Positions 7,170 to 15,519 of a stretch of 64,000 bases of DNA are shown here, piece after piece; the stretch's first letter is position 1; every line of letters begins with the position of its first letter. A program made the translations under genes and the position numbers. The notes under the pieces are model-generated. The model searched no databases, was not told the DNA's origin, and saw only the letters and a list, made by a program, of their open reading frames with translations. The DNA is taken from positions 1 through 64,000 of the forward strand of contig JAHFUR010000012.1 of NCBI GenBank assembly GCA_023264995.1. The letters run 5' to 3'. The DNA is from Acidimicrobiia bacterium (GTDB lineage: Bacteria; Actinomycetota; Acidimicrobiia; Acidimicrobiales; AC-14).

Positions 7170-10100
7170 CTATGGGTCGGCGAGGTCCCTCCCGTAGCCG
7201 AGGGCGGTCGAGAAGACGGCCATAGCGATGAGCGCCCACCAGAAGGACCCGAAGGGGGCGACGAACCGCCATACCCCGCGCAGGTCCCGGAACTGCCGGG
7301 TGTGGGCGGCCAGGTAGACCCACCAGCCGACGATCAGGCCTTCGGACCCGCTCACCACCACCCGCCAGAACGGCTTCGACCAGAACCACGTGACCCAGGT
7401 GGCCGCCGCCGTGGCCGCCATCGGCACCAGGCAGGCCCAGACCGACCCGACCCCCCACTTGCCGTCACCGGGCGCGGGCTTGGCCGCGCTGGCCACGACG
7501 GAGCCGGACCAGCTCTGACCGATCAGCGCGGCACCAGCGACGACGAGGGCGGCCAACGCCAGCGTCGCCACCACCCAGCCGTCGTCCCATCGGAAGCGGC
7601 GCACGGCGGCGCCGTCGGGGGCGGTAGAGGTGTCATACCCCGTCAGCCGGAGCCAGACGGCGACGAACACCAGGGTGCCGACGGCTATCAGCCACCGGCC
7701 GAGCCGGTGTTCAGGCGCCCGGGGGAGGATGCAGCCGAGCACGAAGAGCGTGACGGCGACCGCCGTCCGCCGGCGGGCCAGCACGAAGCCCATGGCCGGT
7801 GCCAGGGCCGGGGCCAGACCGATGCGCAAGGCCCGCAGCACCGACCCCAGGCGGGCGAACAGCGACCGCCACCCGACGAAGGTGGCCCGCATGCCGAGGG
7901 CGGTGGTGGCCTTGTCGCCCCAACGATCGCCCAGGCGGCGCGACGCGGTGTCCCAGGCCGCGACGGCTTCCGCCATCGTCGCCGGCGGGCTGGTCCCCGC
8001 CGCGCTGTCCTGGGCCCGGGCGAACTCCGACGCGAAGATCTCGGCCTGGCGGCGCCAGAGGAGGAGCGCCCGGGTCACGGGCGGGACCGGCGAGGTCTCG
8101 ACCAGGGCGGCGAGCTCGGCCCGCACCGCCTCGTGCACCGCGTCGGTCCAGAGCGCTTCGCCCGCGTCGACGATCTCTTGGCTCCAACGCGGGGCCGCGA
8201 GCGGTGCGGTGCAGATGCGCCGGATCTCGTCGGCCAGCGCCTGCCGGTGCCCGGCGCCGGTCCTGGCGATCCGCCGCGGGTCGAGGACCAGGTTCACCAG
8301 CGTCGACGCGGCATCGGCCTGGCCCCACATCCAGTCGTTGGCCCGCCACCGCCGGTCGAGGAAGGCGGCGAAGTTGTGGAGCTGGTTCCCGGCCAGCTTC
8401 GATCCCGGGTCAAGGCGCACCGGGTCGTATTCCAGCTCGGAGGAGGAAGGGCCCGACGTGGCGAGAGGCATGCGCCGGAGCGACTGGAACCGGAGCGCCT
8501 CCGCCGGCGCCGGGACCGGCCCGGGCCAGAGGAACGCCCGGGCCCACGGGCAGTCGGCCGTGCCTGACAGCGTGAGGTACCGGATGCGGTCGAGGCTCCC
8601 CGTGGGCGCCCCGCGATGGAGCGGGAGCAGGGCGCGGTCGATCACGTCGAGGACCGCGCAGGCCTCCACGGGCTGACCGCCCCGCGGGATCCTGGCCATC
8701 GCCTGCCCTACGATCGACGCAGGACCACCTTCATCCCCCGCCTGGCCCCGCACGGCAACCGCGAGCGCGCCCAGCTCCAACCAGGCACTGGCCACGGTCG
8801 GCGCCTCCTCCCGGGCGAACGACCGGCGGACCTCGACGAGATCGCCGGCCACCTCGGGAGCTTCGCCTGTGGCCTCGACGGCCACGAGTGTCCGCCAGTT
8901 CAGCGTGCAGGCGTCGCGCAACGCTCGCTCGCGGATGTCGTAGAGCGCCTTCTTCACCAGCCCGACGTCGACGCCGCCGTCTTCCAGGGCGCGGCACCAC
9001 TCGATGAGAAGGCTGGCCGCCCGGATGATCGCCGACCATGGCCGGAGGGAGTGGCGGGACAGTGACGGGAGCCCGTCGCTCCCAGGGATCTCGATCTCCC
9101 CCAGCCGACGGGTGAGGTCGGCCCGGAGGGCGGCCTGGTACGCGCCGGTCCGCCCGGTGAGCTTGGGCTCGACCTCCTTGGGAGGCTCGAGGGCATCGAG
9201 GTGCTCCCACGGCGACACCAGCAGGTCGGCCAGGCGCTCGGCATCGAGCTCGGCCACGGCCCTGAGCCCGGCCATGTCGGCGGGCGGCGGGGGCGGAGCG
9301 GCCAGCAGTTGGCGGAGGAGCCGGGCCCGGTCGTCGAGCACGCATTCGACCGCCTTGTTGTGCGCCTCCAATGCGTCGAGGTCGGCGACGAGGGACTTCG
9401 ACCGCAGCGACCGCGCCGAGGTGGCCAGGACGTCGAACGGCCGGGCGCCGTCGCGGATCAGCGAGGCCCGCGCCCGAGCTTCCCTGGCCGCCGCCCGGGC
9501 GTCGGGCACGCCGGGACTGGGGTGGAGGTACAGCAGCACCCGCTCGGTCGGGCCATCGGCCGGGGCATCCTCGATGGCCCGGGACGCTTTCCCGACGGGC
9601 ATGTTGTCGACCACCCCGCCGTCGAAGAGCAACAGTGGCCGGGGCCGGGACGGCCGGAACTCCAGGTTGCCGACCAGCTTGTCGGTCTCGATCGTCATGG
9701 GCTCGAAGGCGAACGGGAAGGACGCGGTCGAACGGGCGGCCAGCGCCAGGTTCACCACATTGTCCGGTCGGAAGTCGGTGAACCCCTGGCGGTGGCGCAG
9801 GTGGACAAGGCCATCGATGCGCTGCTCGATCACCGGCGCCGAGGGGTCGGGCGCGGCCTCCGACGGGTTGGAGACGACCGAGGTCACCGAGAGCAGCACG
9901 TCCATGCGCTGGACCCTTGGGGCACCGTTCGGTGTGGGCGCCGGCGTGGTGATGGCCGCGAGCTGCGCCTTGAGGCGGTCGTAGAAGTAGCCGCCGTCGA
10001 GTAGGGACAGCTTGGCTTTCAGCGTGCTCTTCCGGAGGAGGCGGCGGATGTCGGCATCGTCCATCCAGACATCGCGGAGCCCTTCGACGGAAGCCCCCGA

Positions 10101-10364
10101 CGCCATCGCCGCGGCCAGGATCACCGCGTTCAGGCCGCCGGCGCTCGCGCCTGAGAGCACGTCGACCTCGACCGACCCGTACCCCAGGGCCCGGGCCGCG
10201 CCGGCCAGCGCGCTCGGTGGGCCGGGCCCGCCCACGTCGACGCGCAGCTGCTCGATCTCCCGCACCGCGCCGCCGATCCACACCGACAGGCTCACACCGC
10301 CCCGCATGGCCAAGGCCAGGCGGAGGGCCCCGCGGGCGATGGCCGGCGGGGTCTCGGTCGTCAT
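7170..10364 (-). CDS. large patatin-like phospholipase with C-terminal membrane region
   Basis: The protein has 1064 residues. The N-terminal patatin domain opens with LALAMRGGVSLSVWIGGAVREI. The Ser nucleophile is in GASAGG (about residues 72-77) and the catalytic Asp in FDGGVVDNMP (about residue 245), so the Ser-Asp dyad is complete. A long helical middle region (about 300-780) has no motif I recognise. The last 250 residues hold about six hydrophobic stretches consistent with membrane spans. The layout matches the actinobacterial large patatin-related proteins (DUF3376 type). It probably hydrolyses phospholipid or acyl esters at the membrane; the substrate is unknown. Confidence 0.85.
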   Translation of the reverse strand: MTTETPPAIARGALRLALAMRGGVSLSVWIGGAVREIEQLRVDVGGPGPPSALAGAARALGYGSVEVDVLSGASAGGLNAVILAAAMASGASVEGLRDVWMDDADIRRLLRKSTLKAKLSLLDGGYFYDRLKAQLAAITTPAPTPNGAPRVQRMDVLLSVTSVVSNPSEAAPDPSAPVIEQRIDGLVHLRHRQGFTDFRPDNVVNLALAARSTASFPFAFEPMTIETDKLVGNLEFRPSRPRPLLLFDGGVVDNMPVGKASRAIEDAPADGPTERVLLYLHPSPGVPDARAAAREARARASLIRDGARPFDVLATSARSLRSKSLVADLDALEAHNKAVECVLDDRARLLRQLLAAPPPPPADMAGLRAVAELDAERLADLLVSPWEHLDALEPPKEVEPKLTGRTGAYQAALRADLTRRLGEIEIPGSDGLPSLSRHSLRPWSAIIRAASLLIEWCRALEDGGVDVGLVKKALYDIRERALRDACTLNWRTLVAVEATGEAPEVAGDLVEVRRSFAREEAPTVASAWLELGALAVAVRGQAGDEGGPASIVGQAMARIPRGGQPVEACAVLDVIDRALLPLHRGAPTGSLDRIRYLTLSGTADCPWARAFLWPGPVPAPAEALRFQSLRRMPLATSGPSSSELEYDPVRLDPGSKLAGNQLHNFAAFLDRRWRANDWMWGQADAASTLVNLVLDPRRIARTGAGHRQALADEIRRICTAPLAAPRWSQEIVDAGEALWTDAVHEAVRAELAALVETSPVPPVTRALLLWRRQAEIFASEFARAQDSAAGTSPPATMAEAVAAWDTASRRLGDRWGDKATTALGMRATFVGWRSLFARLGSVLRALRIGLAPALAPAMGFVLARRRTAVAVTLFVLGCILPRAPEHRLGRWLIAVGTLVFVAVWLRLTGYDTSTAPDGAAVRRFRWDDGWVVATLALAALVVAGAALIGQSWSGSVVASAAKPAPGDGKWGVGSVWACLVPMAATAAATWVTWFWSKPFWRVVVSGSEGLIVGWWVYLAAHTRQFRDLRGVWRFVAPFGSFWWALIAMAVFSTALGYGRDLADP

Positions 10365-10426
10365 CGGCGCCGTGACTCGTTCACTCGGGCCGGAGAGTAG
10401 GTCACGGCCCGCGCCACGCGCCGGCC

Positions 10427-13063
10427 TTACCTCGGGCGACCGCCCGTCTCGGCCAGCAGGCGGGACATCCCGAGGCGGGCCGCCAGCTCGGCTGCTTTCC
10501 GCCGGGAGTCCCTGGCCCTCCGGCGGTCGACGGCCCGGCCGCGGTCACGGAGGGCCAGCGACCACTCGTGGCGGGTGCGGGCCACGAGGGGGAGGGCGCC
10601 GATGGCCCGATGGACGGCGAGGGCGGAGCGGAAGTGCCGCTCGGCCTCGTCCCACCGGTGCGCCGACGCCGCGGCCATCCCGCAGGCTCGCGCCACTGAC
10701 CCCTGGCAGGCGCGCGCCCGGCCGACCACGACGAGCTGCTCGGCGAACGGCTCGAGCATGGCCCCGATGGCCGCCGCCCGGGGCCCGTCGCCGACGGTCC
10801 ACGCCACCTCGGCCAGTGAGGCCAAAGGGGATAGCCGGCCGGGGCTTCGGACCAGCTCACCAAGGCCGTGGTCGGTCACCCGGCGCAGCTCCTCGGCGGC
10901 CAGGTCGAGGCGGCCGGCCCGGGTGAGCGTGAGGGCCAGGGCCGCCCGCCAGGCCTTGGGGTCGACCGGGCCCGAGGCCCGGACGCGGCACTCCTCGGCG
11001 ATCGCCGCCAGCTCGTCGTCACTGCCCCATTCGAGAGCCAGCCACCAACGTTGGGTCAAGAACGCGGTGTCGGCCTCGGGATCCCCGGCCTCCACCGCCA
11101 GGCGGAAGGACTCCGCCGACGCCCACCGGGCGTCCTCCGGCCGGCCCTCGAGAAGGGCGCGCATGGCCGACCAGGCCGCCACGTCGGCACCATGGCGGGG
11201 CGTCCCGAGAGCCCGGGAAATCTCGGCGTGGGCCGCCTGGTCGGCGAGGGCCTCCTCCACCCGGCCGAGCTGCAGGGCGTCGACGAGGTGCCAGGCCCGG
11301 GCCGACGCGGCCAGTTCGCCGCCGGCGCCAGCATGCTCACCCCTCCCGCCGCCGGCCGCGGCGATCAGCTCGCCGGCGGCGACCAGCCGGTCGGTAACGT
11401 GCTCCGGGCCGGCCATGGCCACGTGGCGGGCACGGAGAAGGGCGACGTCGACCGGGCGACCGGCCGGGGCGGCCGCCGGCACGACCGGGGCGGGCCGCTC
11501 CACTCCGTCGAGGACGTCGTAGAGTGCGTCGGACGCGAAGTCGGTGAAAGGGCTGGCCGCGGGCTCGATCGGGGCGCTGACCGGTCCGAGGAGGGAGCGG
11601 GCCTCGGCGGCAACCGCCTCGAGCTCGGGGTCTGCGCCCCAAACCGCCGCGACCTGGCCGAGGGCGAGAGCGGCCCGGGCCATGCGGGCGCCGTCGCCGC
11701 AGGAGCGGGCGAGCCCGGCCGCTTCCAGGAACGCCTGCCTGGCGCGCGACGCCTCGCCGGCCAGGCGCTGCGCCTCCCCGATGGAGAGGAGCAGGTCGGC
11801 CCGGACCTGGGGGGCGACACCGTTGGCCGCGGCCAGGGCGTTCCCGTAGTGGCCGGCAGCCTCGTCCCACGCCAGCAGCTCCAGGGCCCGGTCGCCCGCC
11901 CGCACGGCGTGGGCCATGGCCCGCAACGACCGGCCGACCGGCGCCGCGGCCCGGAAATGCCACGACAGGACGGCGGCCGGCGCCGCGTGCCGGCGCTCGA
12001 GGGCCTGCCCGACCCGCTCGTGGAGCTGCACCCGCACCATGGCGTCCAGGCCCCGGTCGACGGCCTCGCGCACCATGTCGTGGACGAAGCGGTGCTCGTG
12101 CCCGGCGCCGGCCGGCTCGGCGAGGATGAAGCCGGCGGCGGTCAGTTCGTGCAGCGCCGGCGCCACCCGGCCCGCCGAGACTCGCGCCGCTTCGGCGACG
12201 ACATCAGCGTCGAACTCCGGGCCGGCTACCGCGGCCGCGGCCAGGAGCTCCCGCGCCGGGCGCCGGAGCCCGGCGACCCGGGCCGCGATCAGCTCGTCGA
12301 AGCGGTGCGCCGGCCCGCGGTCGAGCATTCCCGGTTGCAGCAGCTCGGTTGCCCACACCGCGTTCCCCGCCGACAGTCGCCAGAGCCGCCGGCCCAGCTC
12401 GGCGTCGCCGACCATCTCGGCGATGGCCTCGGGCGCCAGCCCGCCGACGTGGATCCGCGTGACGTCGGCCCTGGGGAGGACGGCGGCGAGCAGCTCGGTC
12501 AGAGGATGGGACCGGTCGAGCCCGCTGTCCCGGTAGGTGCCCACGACGAGAAGGTGGCCGTCGGTGGGGACCTCGGCGATCCGGCGTACGGCGAGCAGGG
12601 TCGACCGGTCGGCCCGGTGCAGGTCGTCGAGCACGAGGAGCACCGGCGCCCGTCGAGCGCGCGCCGCCAACGACGCCGCCACCGACCGCAGCATCGCGCT
12701 GCGGTCGCGATCACCGGTCGGGAGCTGGCCCAGGGCCTCGACGAGGGGATGGAAGGGCTGGGCCGCACCCACCGGGCACCGGCCGACGAGCACAGCCGCA
12801 CCGGCGGCGTCCACCTCGCCGGCCAACTCCGCCGCCAGCCGGGTCTTGCCCACGCCGGCCTCCCCCGCCAGCAGGACCAGGCGGCAGGTGCCGCCGGCGG
12901 CGGCGGTGGTGTTCATGGCCACCGGCTCGCCGGCGGCGGCGGCCACCGGCTCGCCGGCGGCGGTCCAGGCCCGCCGCAAGGCACCCATCTCCGCCACCCT
13001 CCCGACAAGAGGCCCACCAAGGGGCGCGAGCCGTTGCACGACGAGGGAGGATGTCAAAGTCAT
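10427..13063 (-). CDS. STAND/AAA-type ATPase resembling LuxR-family regulators, without the HTH
   Basis: The protein has 878 residues. Its opening [14 protein letters not shown] and Walker A GEAGVGKT (about residues 67-74) are those of the ATPase half of large LuxR (MalT-like) regulators. The Walker B region [13 protein letters not shown] follows about 75 residues later. The remainder is Ala/Leu-rich repeat helices of TPR type (for example [20 protein letters not shown]). The C-terminus ends in [16 protein letters not shown] with no LuxR helix-turn-helix, so it would act by protein interaction or has lost its DNA-binding end. A 24-bp in-frame tandem repeat near the start duplicates eight residues (GEPVAAAA / GEPVAMNT). 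Confidence 0.75.
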   Translation of the reverse strand: MTLTSSLVVQRLAPLGGPLVGRVAEMGALRRAWTAAGEPVAAAAGEPVAMNTTAAAGGTCRLVLLAGEAGVGKTRLAAELAGEVDAAGAAVLVGRCPVGAAQPFHPLVEALGQLPTGDRDRSAMLRSVAASLAARARRAPVLLVLDDLHRADRSTLLAVRRIAEVPTDGHLLVVGTYRDSGLDRSHPLTELLAAVLPRADVTRIHVGGLAPEAIAEMVGDAELGRRLWRLSAGNAVWATELLQPGMLDRGPAHRFDELIAARVAGLRRPARELLAAAAVAGPEFDADVVAEAARVSAGRVAPALHELTAAGFILAEPAGAGHEHRFVHDMVREAVDRGLDAMVRVQLHERVGQALERRHAAPAAVLSWHFRAAAPVGRSLRAMAHAVRAGDRALELLAWDEAAGHYGNALAAANGVAPQVRADLLLSIGEAQRLAGEASRARQAFLEAAGLARSCGDGARMARAALALGQVAAVWGADPELEAVAAEARSLLGPVSAPIEPAASPFTDFASDALYDVLDGVERPAPVVPAAAPAGRPVDVALLRARHVAMAGPEHVTDRLVAAGELIAAAGGGRGEHAGAGGELAASARAWHLVDALQLGRVEEALADQAAHAEISRALGTPRHGADVAAWSAMRALLEGRPEDARWASAESFRLAVEAGDPEADTAFLTQRWWLALEWGSDDELAAIAEECRVRASGPVDPKAWRAALALTLTRAGRLDLAAEELRRVTDHGLGELVRSPGRLSPLASLAEVAWTVGDGPRAAAIGAMLEPFAEQLVVVGRARACQGSVARACGMAAASAHRWDEAERHFRSALAVHRAIGALPLVARTRHEWSLALRDRGRAVDRRRARDSRRKAAELAARLGMSRLLAETGGRPR
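12917..12964. repeat. 24-bp tandem duplication inside the ATPase gene
   Basis: Two copies of a 24-base unit (ggccaccggctcgccggcgg plus cggc) lie head to tail with one mismatch in the last base. The unit keeps the reading frame and adds eight residues before Walker A. Confidence 0.85.
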
Positions 13064-13115
13064 CCGGCGTGGTATCGGCCTCGGCGCCGGCCGACTTGAG
13101 GGGTGGGCGCCGAGA

Positions 13116-13412
13116 TCAGTCCTCGATGACCTGGCTCACGTCCAGGTTGTGGAAGACCGGCGGCGCGTCGCACAGGGCCATGACCGCCTCAGCCAGCACT
13201 TCGGTCTCGGGCAGGTTGGAGTTCTCCATGGCCGCCTCGTAGGACGGGAACTCCACGATGGCCACGTAGCGGCCAGGGGCGGCGCGGTCGACGCAGATCG
13301 TCGTCCGCTCAGCAGTACCCGTGCCCGCAGTGTCCTTGCGGTACTGGGTGACCAGGGCCTGCATCTCGTCCCACCGAGACGTCTGGTACTCGATGACCTG
13401 CAGAAACGGCAT
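13116..13412 (-). CDS. small conserved hypothetical protein, dimeric-barrel-like
   Basis: This 98-residue protein begins [20 protein letters not shown] and contains [27 protein letters not shown]. The strand-helix-strand layout and the [11 protein letters not shown] segment resemble the dimeric alpha-beta barrel (antibiotic monooxygenase-like) superfamily. No catalytic residue can be assigned. A ribosome binding site (GAGGAG) is 6 bases upstream of the ATG. It is divergent from bioB, but nothing links it to biotin. Confidence 0.65.
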   Translation of the reverse strand: MPFLQVIEYQTSRWDEMQALVTQYRKDTAGTGTAERTTICVDRAAPGRYVAIVEFPSYEAAMENSNLPETEVLAEAVMALCDAPPVFHNLDVSQVIED

Positions 13413-13453
13413 GGTGCGCTCCTCGCCTCGACTGTGGGACGGACCGTACTCAG

Positions 13454-13459
13454 TAGATT
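13454..13459 (+). promoter_or_regulatory. -10 box TAGATT, leaderless start of bioB
   Basis: TAGATT lies seven bases before the GTG at 13467, with no Shine-Dalgarno between. Confidence 0.5.
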
Positions 13460-13466
13460 GGCTCGG

Positions 13467-14465
13467 GTGACGACCACGCCCCTCGACGCCGCCGCCACCG
13501 CTCTGCTCGACGACCGCCGGCAGCTCACCGCCGCCGAGCTGGCCGAACTGGCCGCCCTGCCGGCGGAGTCGCTGCCGGCGCTGGCCGCCCTGGCCCACCA
13601 GGTCCGCCTGGCCTGGTGCGGGCCGACGGTGGAGGTGGAGGGCATCATCTCGGCCAAGACCGGTGGCTGCCCGGAGGACTGCGGGTTCTGCGCCCAGTCG
13701 GCCCGGTTCGCCACCGTGGTGCGGGGCGCCCCCCTCCTGAGCCTCGCCGACCTGCTGGGCGCGGCCGAGGAGACGGCCCGGATGGGAGCGTCGGAGTTCT
13801 GCATCGTCGTCGCCCTGCGCGGTCCCGACGAGCGGACCCTGGCCCGGGTCATCGAGGCCGTCCCCCTGATCCGTGAGCGCACCGGCCTCAACGTGGCCGC
13901 CAGCCTCGGCATCCTGACCGAGGAGCAGGCCGGGCGGCTGGCCGCGGCCGGCCTCCACCGCTACAACCACAACCTCGAGACGGCCCGGTCGTTCTTCGGC
14001 TCCGTCGTCACCACCCACACGTGGGAGGAGCGGGTCGAGACCTGCCGCCTCGTCGGCGACGCCGGCATGGAGCTGTGCTGCGGCGTCCTGCTCGGGATGG
14101 GCGAGTCCGACGAGCAGCGCCTGGAGCTCCTCGGCCAGCTCCGCGACGTCGGCCCGGCCGAGGTGCCGGTCAACTTCCTCAACCCCCGGCCGGGCACGCC
14201 GATGGCCGACCGCCCCCTGGTCGAGCCGCTGGCCGCCATCCGCTGGATCGCCCTCTTCCGCCTGGGCCTGCCCGGGGTCATCCTGCGCTACGCCGGCGGC
14301 CGGGAGGTGACCCTCCGCCAGCTCCAGGCCATGGGCCTCACGTCGGGCATCAACGCCCTCATCGTGGGCAACTACCTCACCACCCTCGGCCGCGCCCCCC
14401 AGGACGACTTCGACCTGCTGGCCGACCTGGGGATGCCAGTGGGGGCGCTCTCCGCCGTCCTGTGA
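13467..14465 (+). CDS. bioB: biotin synthase
   Basis: This 332-residue radical-SAM enzyme inserts sulfur into dethiobiotin. The cluster motif is CPEDCGFC (C-x3-C-x2-C, about residues 67-74) within the family signature [17 protein letters not shown]. Other BioB landmarks are YNHNLETA, the [12 protein letters not shown] segment, the [11 protein letters not shown] loop and the ending [18 protein letters not shown]. Start is a GTG preceded by a -10 box, so initiation looks leaderless. The stop overlaps the next gene's GTG start (GTGA), coupling it to a small partner protein. No other bio genes are in the window. Confidence 0.95.
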   Translation: MTTTPLDAAATALLDDRRQLTAAELAELAALPAESLPALAALAHQVRLAWCGPTVEVEGIISAKTGGCPEDCGFCAQSARFATVVRGAPLLSLADLLGAAEETARMGASEFCIVVALRGPDERTLARVIEAVPLIRERTGLNVAASLGILTEEQAGRLAAAGLHRYNHNLETARSFFGSVVTTHTWEERVETCRLVGDAGMELCCGVLLGMGESDEQRLELLGQLRDVGPAEVPVNFLNPRPGTPMADRPLVEPLAAIRWIALFRLGLPGVILRYAGGREVTLRQLQAMGLTSGINALIVGNYLTTLGRAPQDDFDLLADLGMPVGALSAVL

Positions 14466-14659
14466 CGAGCGGGCACTGCACCGGGTGTGGGCGGCCGGCG
14501 GCGGCATGCCCCGGCGGCTGCGCCGGCGACCTCGACCCGCCCCGCTTCTGCGCCGAGTGCGGCCGGCCGCTTGCCGTCCAGATCTTCCCCGGCCATGTCG
14601 TGGCCCGGTGCACCGGCCTTCGTTTGGTCAATCAAGGGTCGGATCGCACCACCAAATGA
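14462..14659 (+). CDS. bsaP: biotin synthase auxiliary protein (BsaP-like), small Cys-rich
   Basis: This 65-residue protein is translationally coupled to bioB by a GTGA overlap. It has CTGCG and CPGGC near the start, then [15 protein letters not shown] and a later HVVARCTGL. The segment resembles what I recall of the small protein encoded directly behind mycobacterial bioB, known as BsaP, which supports biotin synthase activity. The similarity is from memory and was not searched. The cysteines could bind a metal or an Fe-S cluster. Its last dozen codons and stop lie inside palindromic element copy 2, so that tail may be a later addition. Confidence 0.75.
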   Translation: MTSGHCTGCGRPAAACPGGCAGDLDPPRFCAECGRPLAVQIFPGHVVARCTGLRLVNQGSDRTTK

Positions 14660-14666
14660 CCAAACG
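14621..14666. repeat. palindromic element, copy 2 (degenerate)
   Basis: Arms CGTTTGGTCA (14621-14630) and TGACCAAACG (14657-14666) are exact reverse complements; the interior is decayed relative to copy 1. It covers the 3' end and stop codon of the bioB-linked small gene and faces the convergent hydrolase gene. Confidence 0.7.
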
Positions 14667-14715
14667 GTCGGCGGTCCCGGCCCCAGACGGGCTCCTCGTC
14701 CGGGCCGGTCACGGG

Positions 14716-15477
14716 TCACAGCTCGTCGGCGCCGTCCCCTCCGTGAGCGCCGAGGTGGCGGGCCAGGAACCGGGCTGAGAAGGCGATCTCCTCCACCGGC
14801 ACGTCGGTGTGGTCGCCGGGATGGGCATGCAGGCGCTTGTCCACTGAGCTGAAGGCGTCGAACAGCTCGAGCGACTCCGGCCGGGGGATGAGCGAGTCGT
14901 CCCACTGCAGGACGAAGTGGACCGGGCAGGTGATGGAGGCGGCGTCGGCGGCCATGCGGTCGCGAGTCGGGCCGACCAGGCCCATCAGGCCGAAGACGGC
15001 GACGCGGACCCGGGGGTCGGCGGCCACCATCGGCACGCCGTAGATCGTGCCCATGGACAGGCCCCAGTACCCGACCGGGCCATCGCCCACCTCGTCGAGC
15101 CGGCGAAGGGCGTCGACGGTGGCCCGCCAGTCCGCCACCATGTCGTCGGTGGTCCCCTCCCTCGACCACTCGGCCAGGAAGGCGCTGAACAGGGCGATGT
15201 CGTCGTCGTTGCCGGGCGCCCGCCGGTCGCCGTGGCCGGGACCGTCGATGGCCGCCACCGCGAACCCGAAGTCGCGGGCCAGGCGCCGGCCCAGGGCCAC
15301 CAGGTAGTCGATCCGCTTGTGGCGGGTGGCGCCGTGACCGAGCAGCACGAGCGGGCGCGGCCCCGGCCCGGCCTCGGGGAGCCAGAGCACCCCGGGGACG
15401 AGCCGGTCCTCGACGTCCACCTCGAAGCCCCGTTCGCGGGCGCCACCCGCCGTTTCGGCCTCGCCCGTCCATCGCAT
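14716..15477 (-). CDS. alpha/beta hydrolase (dienelactone hydrolase/acetyl-esterase-like)
   Basis: The 253-residue protein has an alpha/beta hydrolase fold. PLVLLGHGATRHK (about residues 43-55) forms the oxyanion strand, and AAIDGPGHGDR follows. The nucleophile elbow is GLSMGT (G-x-S-x-G). An Asp (QWDDSLIP) and a His (HPGDHTD) near the end complete a Ser-Asp-His triad. Its substrate is not evident; it could act on esters or short peptides. It is divergent from the PP2C regulator gene, with a leaderless-type -10 box on each strand. Longer upstream reading frames on this strand are shadows of that regulator. Confidence 0.78.
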   Translation of the reverse strand: MRWTGEAETAGGARERGFEVDVEDRLVPGVLWLPEAGPGPRPLVLLGHGATRHKRIDYLVALGRRLARDFGFAVAAIDGPGHGDRRAPGNDDDIALFSAFLAEWSREGTTDDMVADWRATVDALRRLDEVGDGPVGYWGLSMGTIYGVPMVAADPRVRVAVFGLMGLVGPTRDRMAADAASITCPVHFVLQWDDSLIPRPESLELFDAFSSVDKRLHAHPGDHTDVPVEEIAFSARFLARHLGAHGGDGADEL

Positions 15478-15484
15478 GGCCTGC

Positions 15485-15490
15485 ACGCTA
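15485..15490 (-). promoter_or_regulatory. -10 box TAGCGT, leaderless start of the hydrolase gene
   Basis: Read on the minus strand, TAGCGT is followed by seven bases and the ATG at 15477. The divergent -10 of the next gene is 17 bases away, so the two promoters are packed into about 30 bases. Confidence 0.5.
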
Positions 15491-15506
15491 CCGAGTGGCC
15501 ACCCGC

Positions 15507-15512
15507 TACCCT
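15507..15512 (+). promoter_or_regulatory. -10 box TACCCT, leaderless start of the PP2C regulator
   Basis: TACCCT is followed by seven bases and the ATG at 15520. No ribosome binding site is present. Confidence 0.5.
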
Positions 15513-15519
15513 GGCCGGG

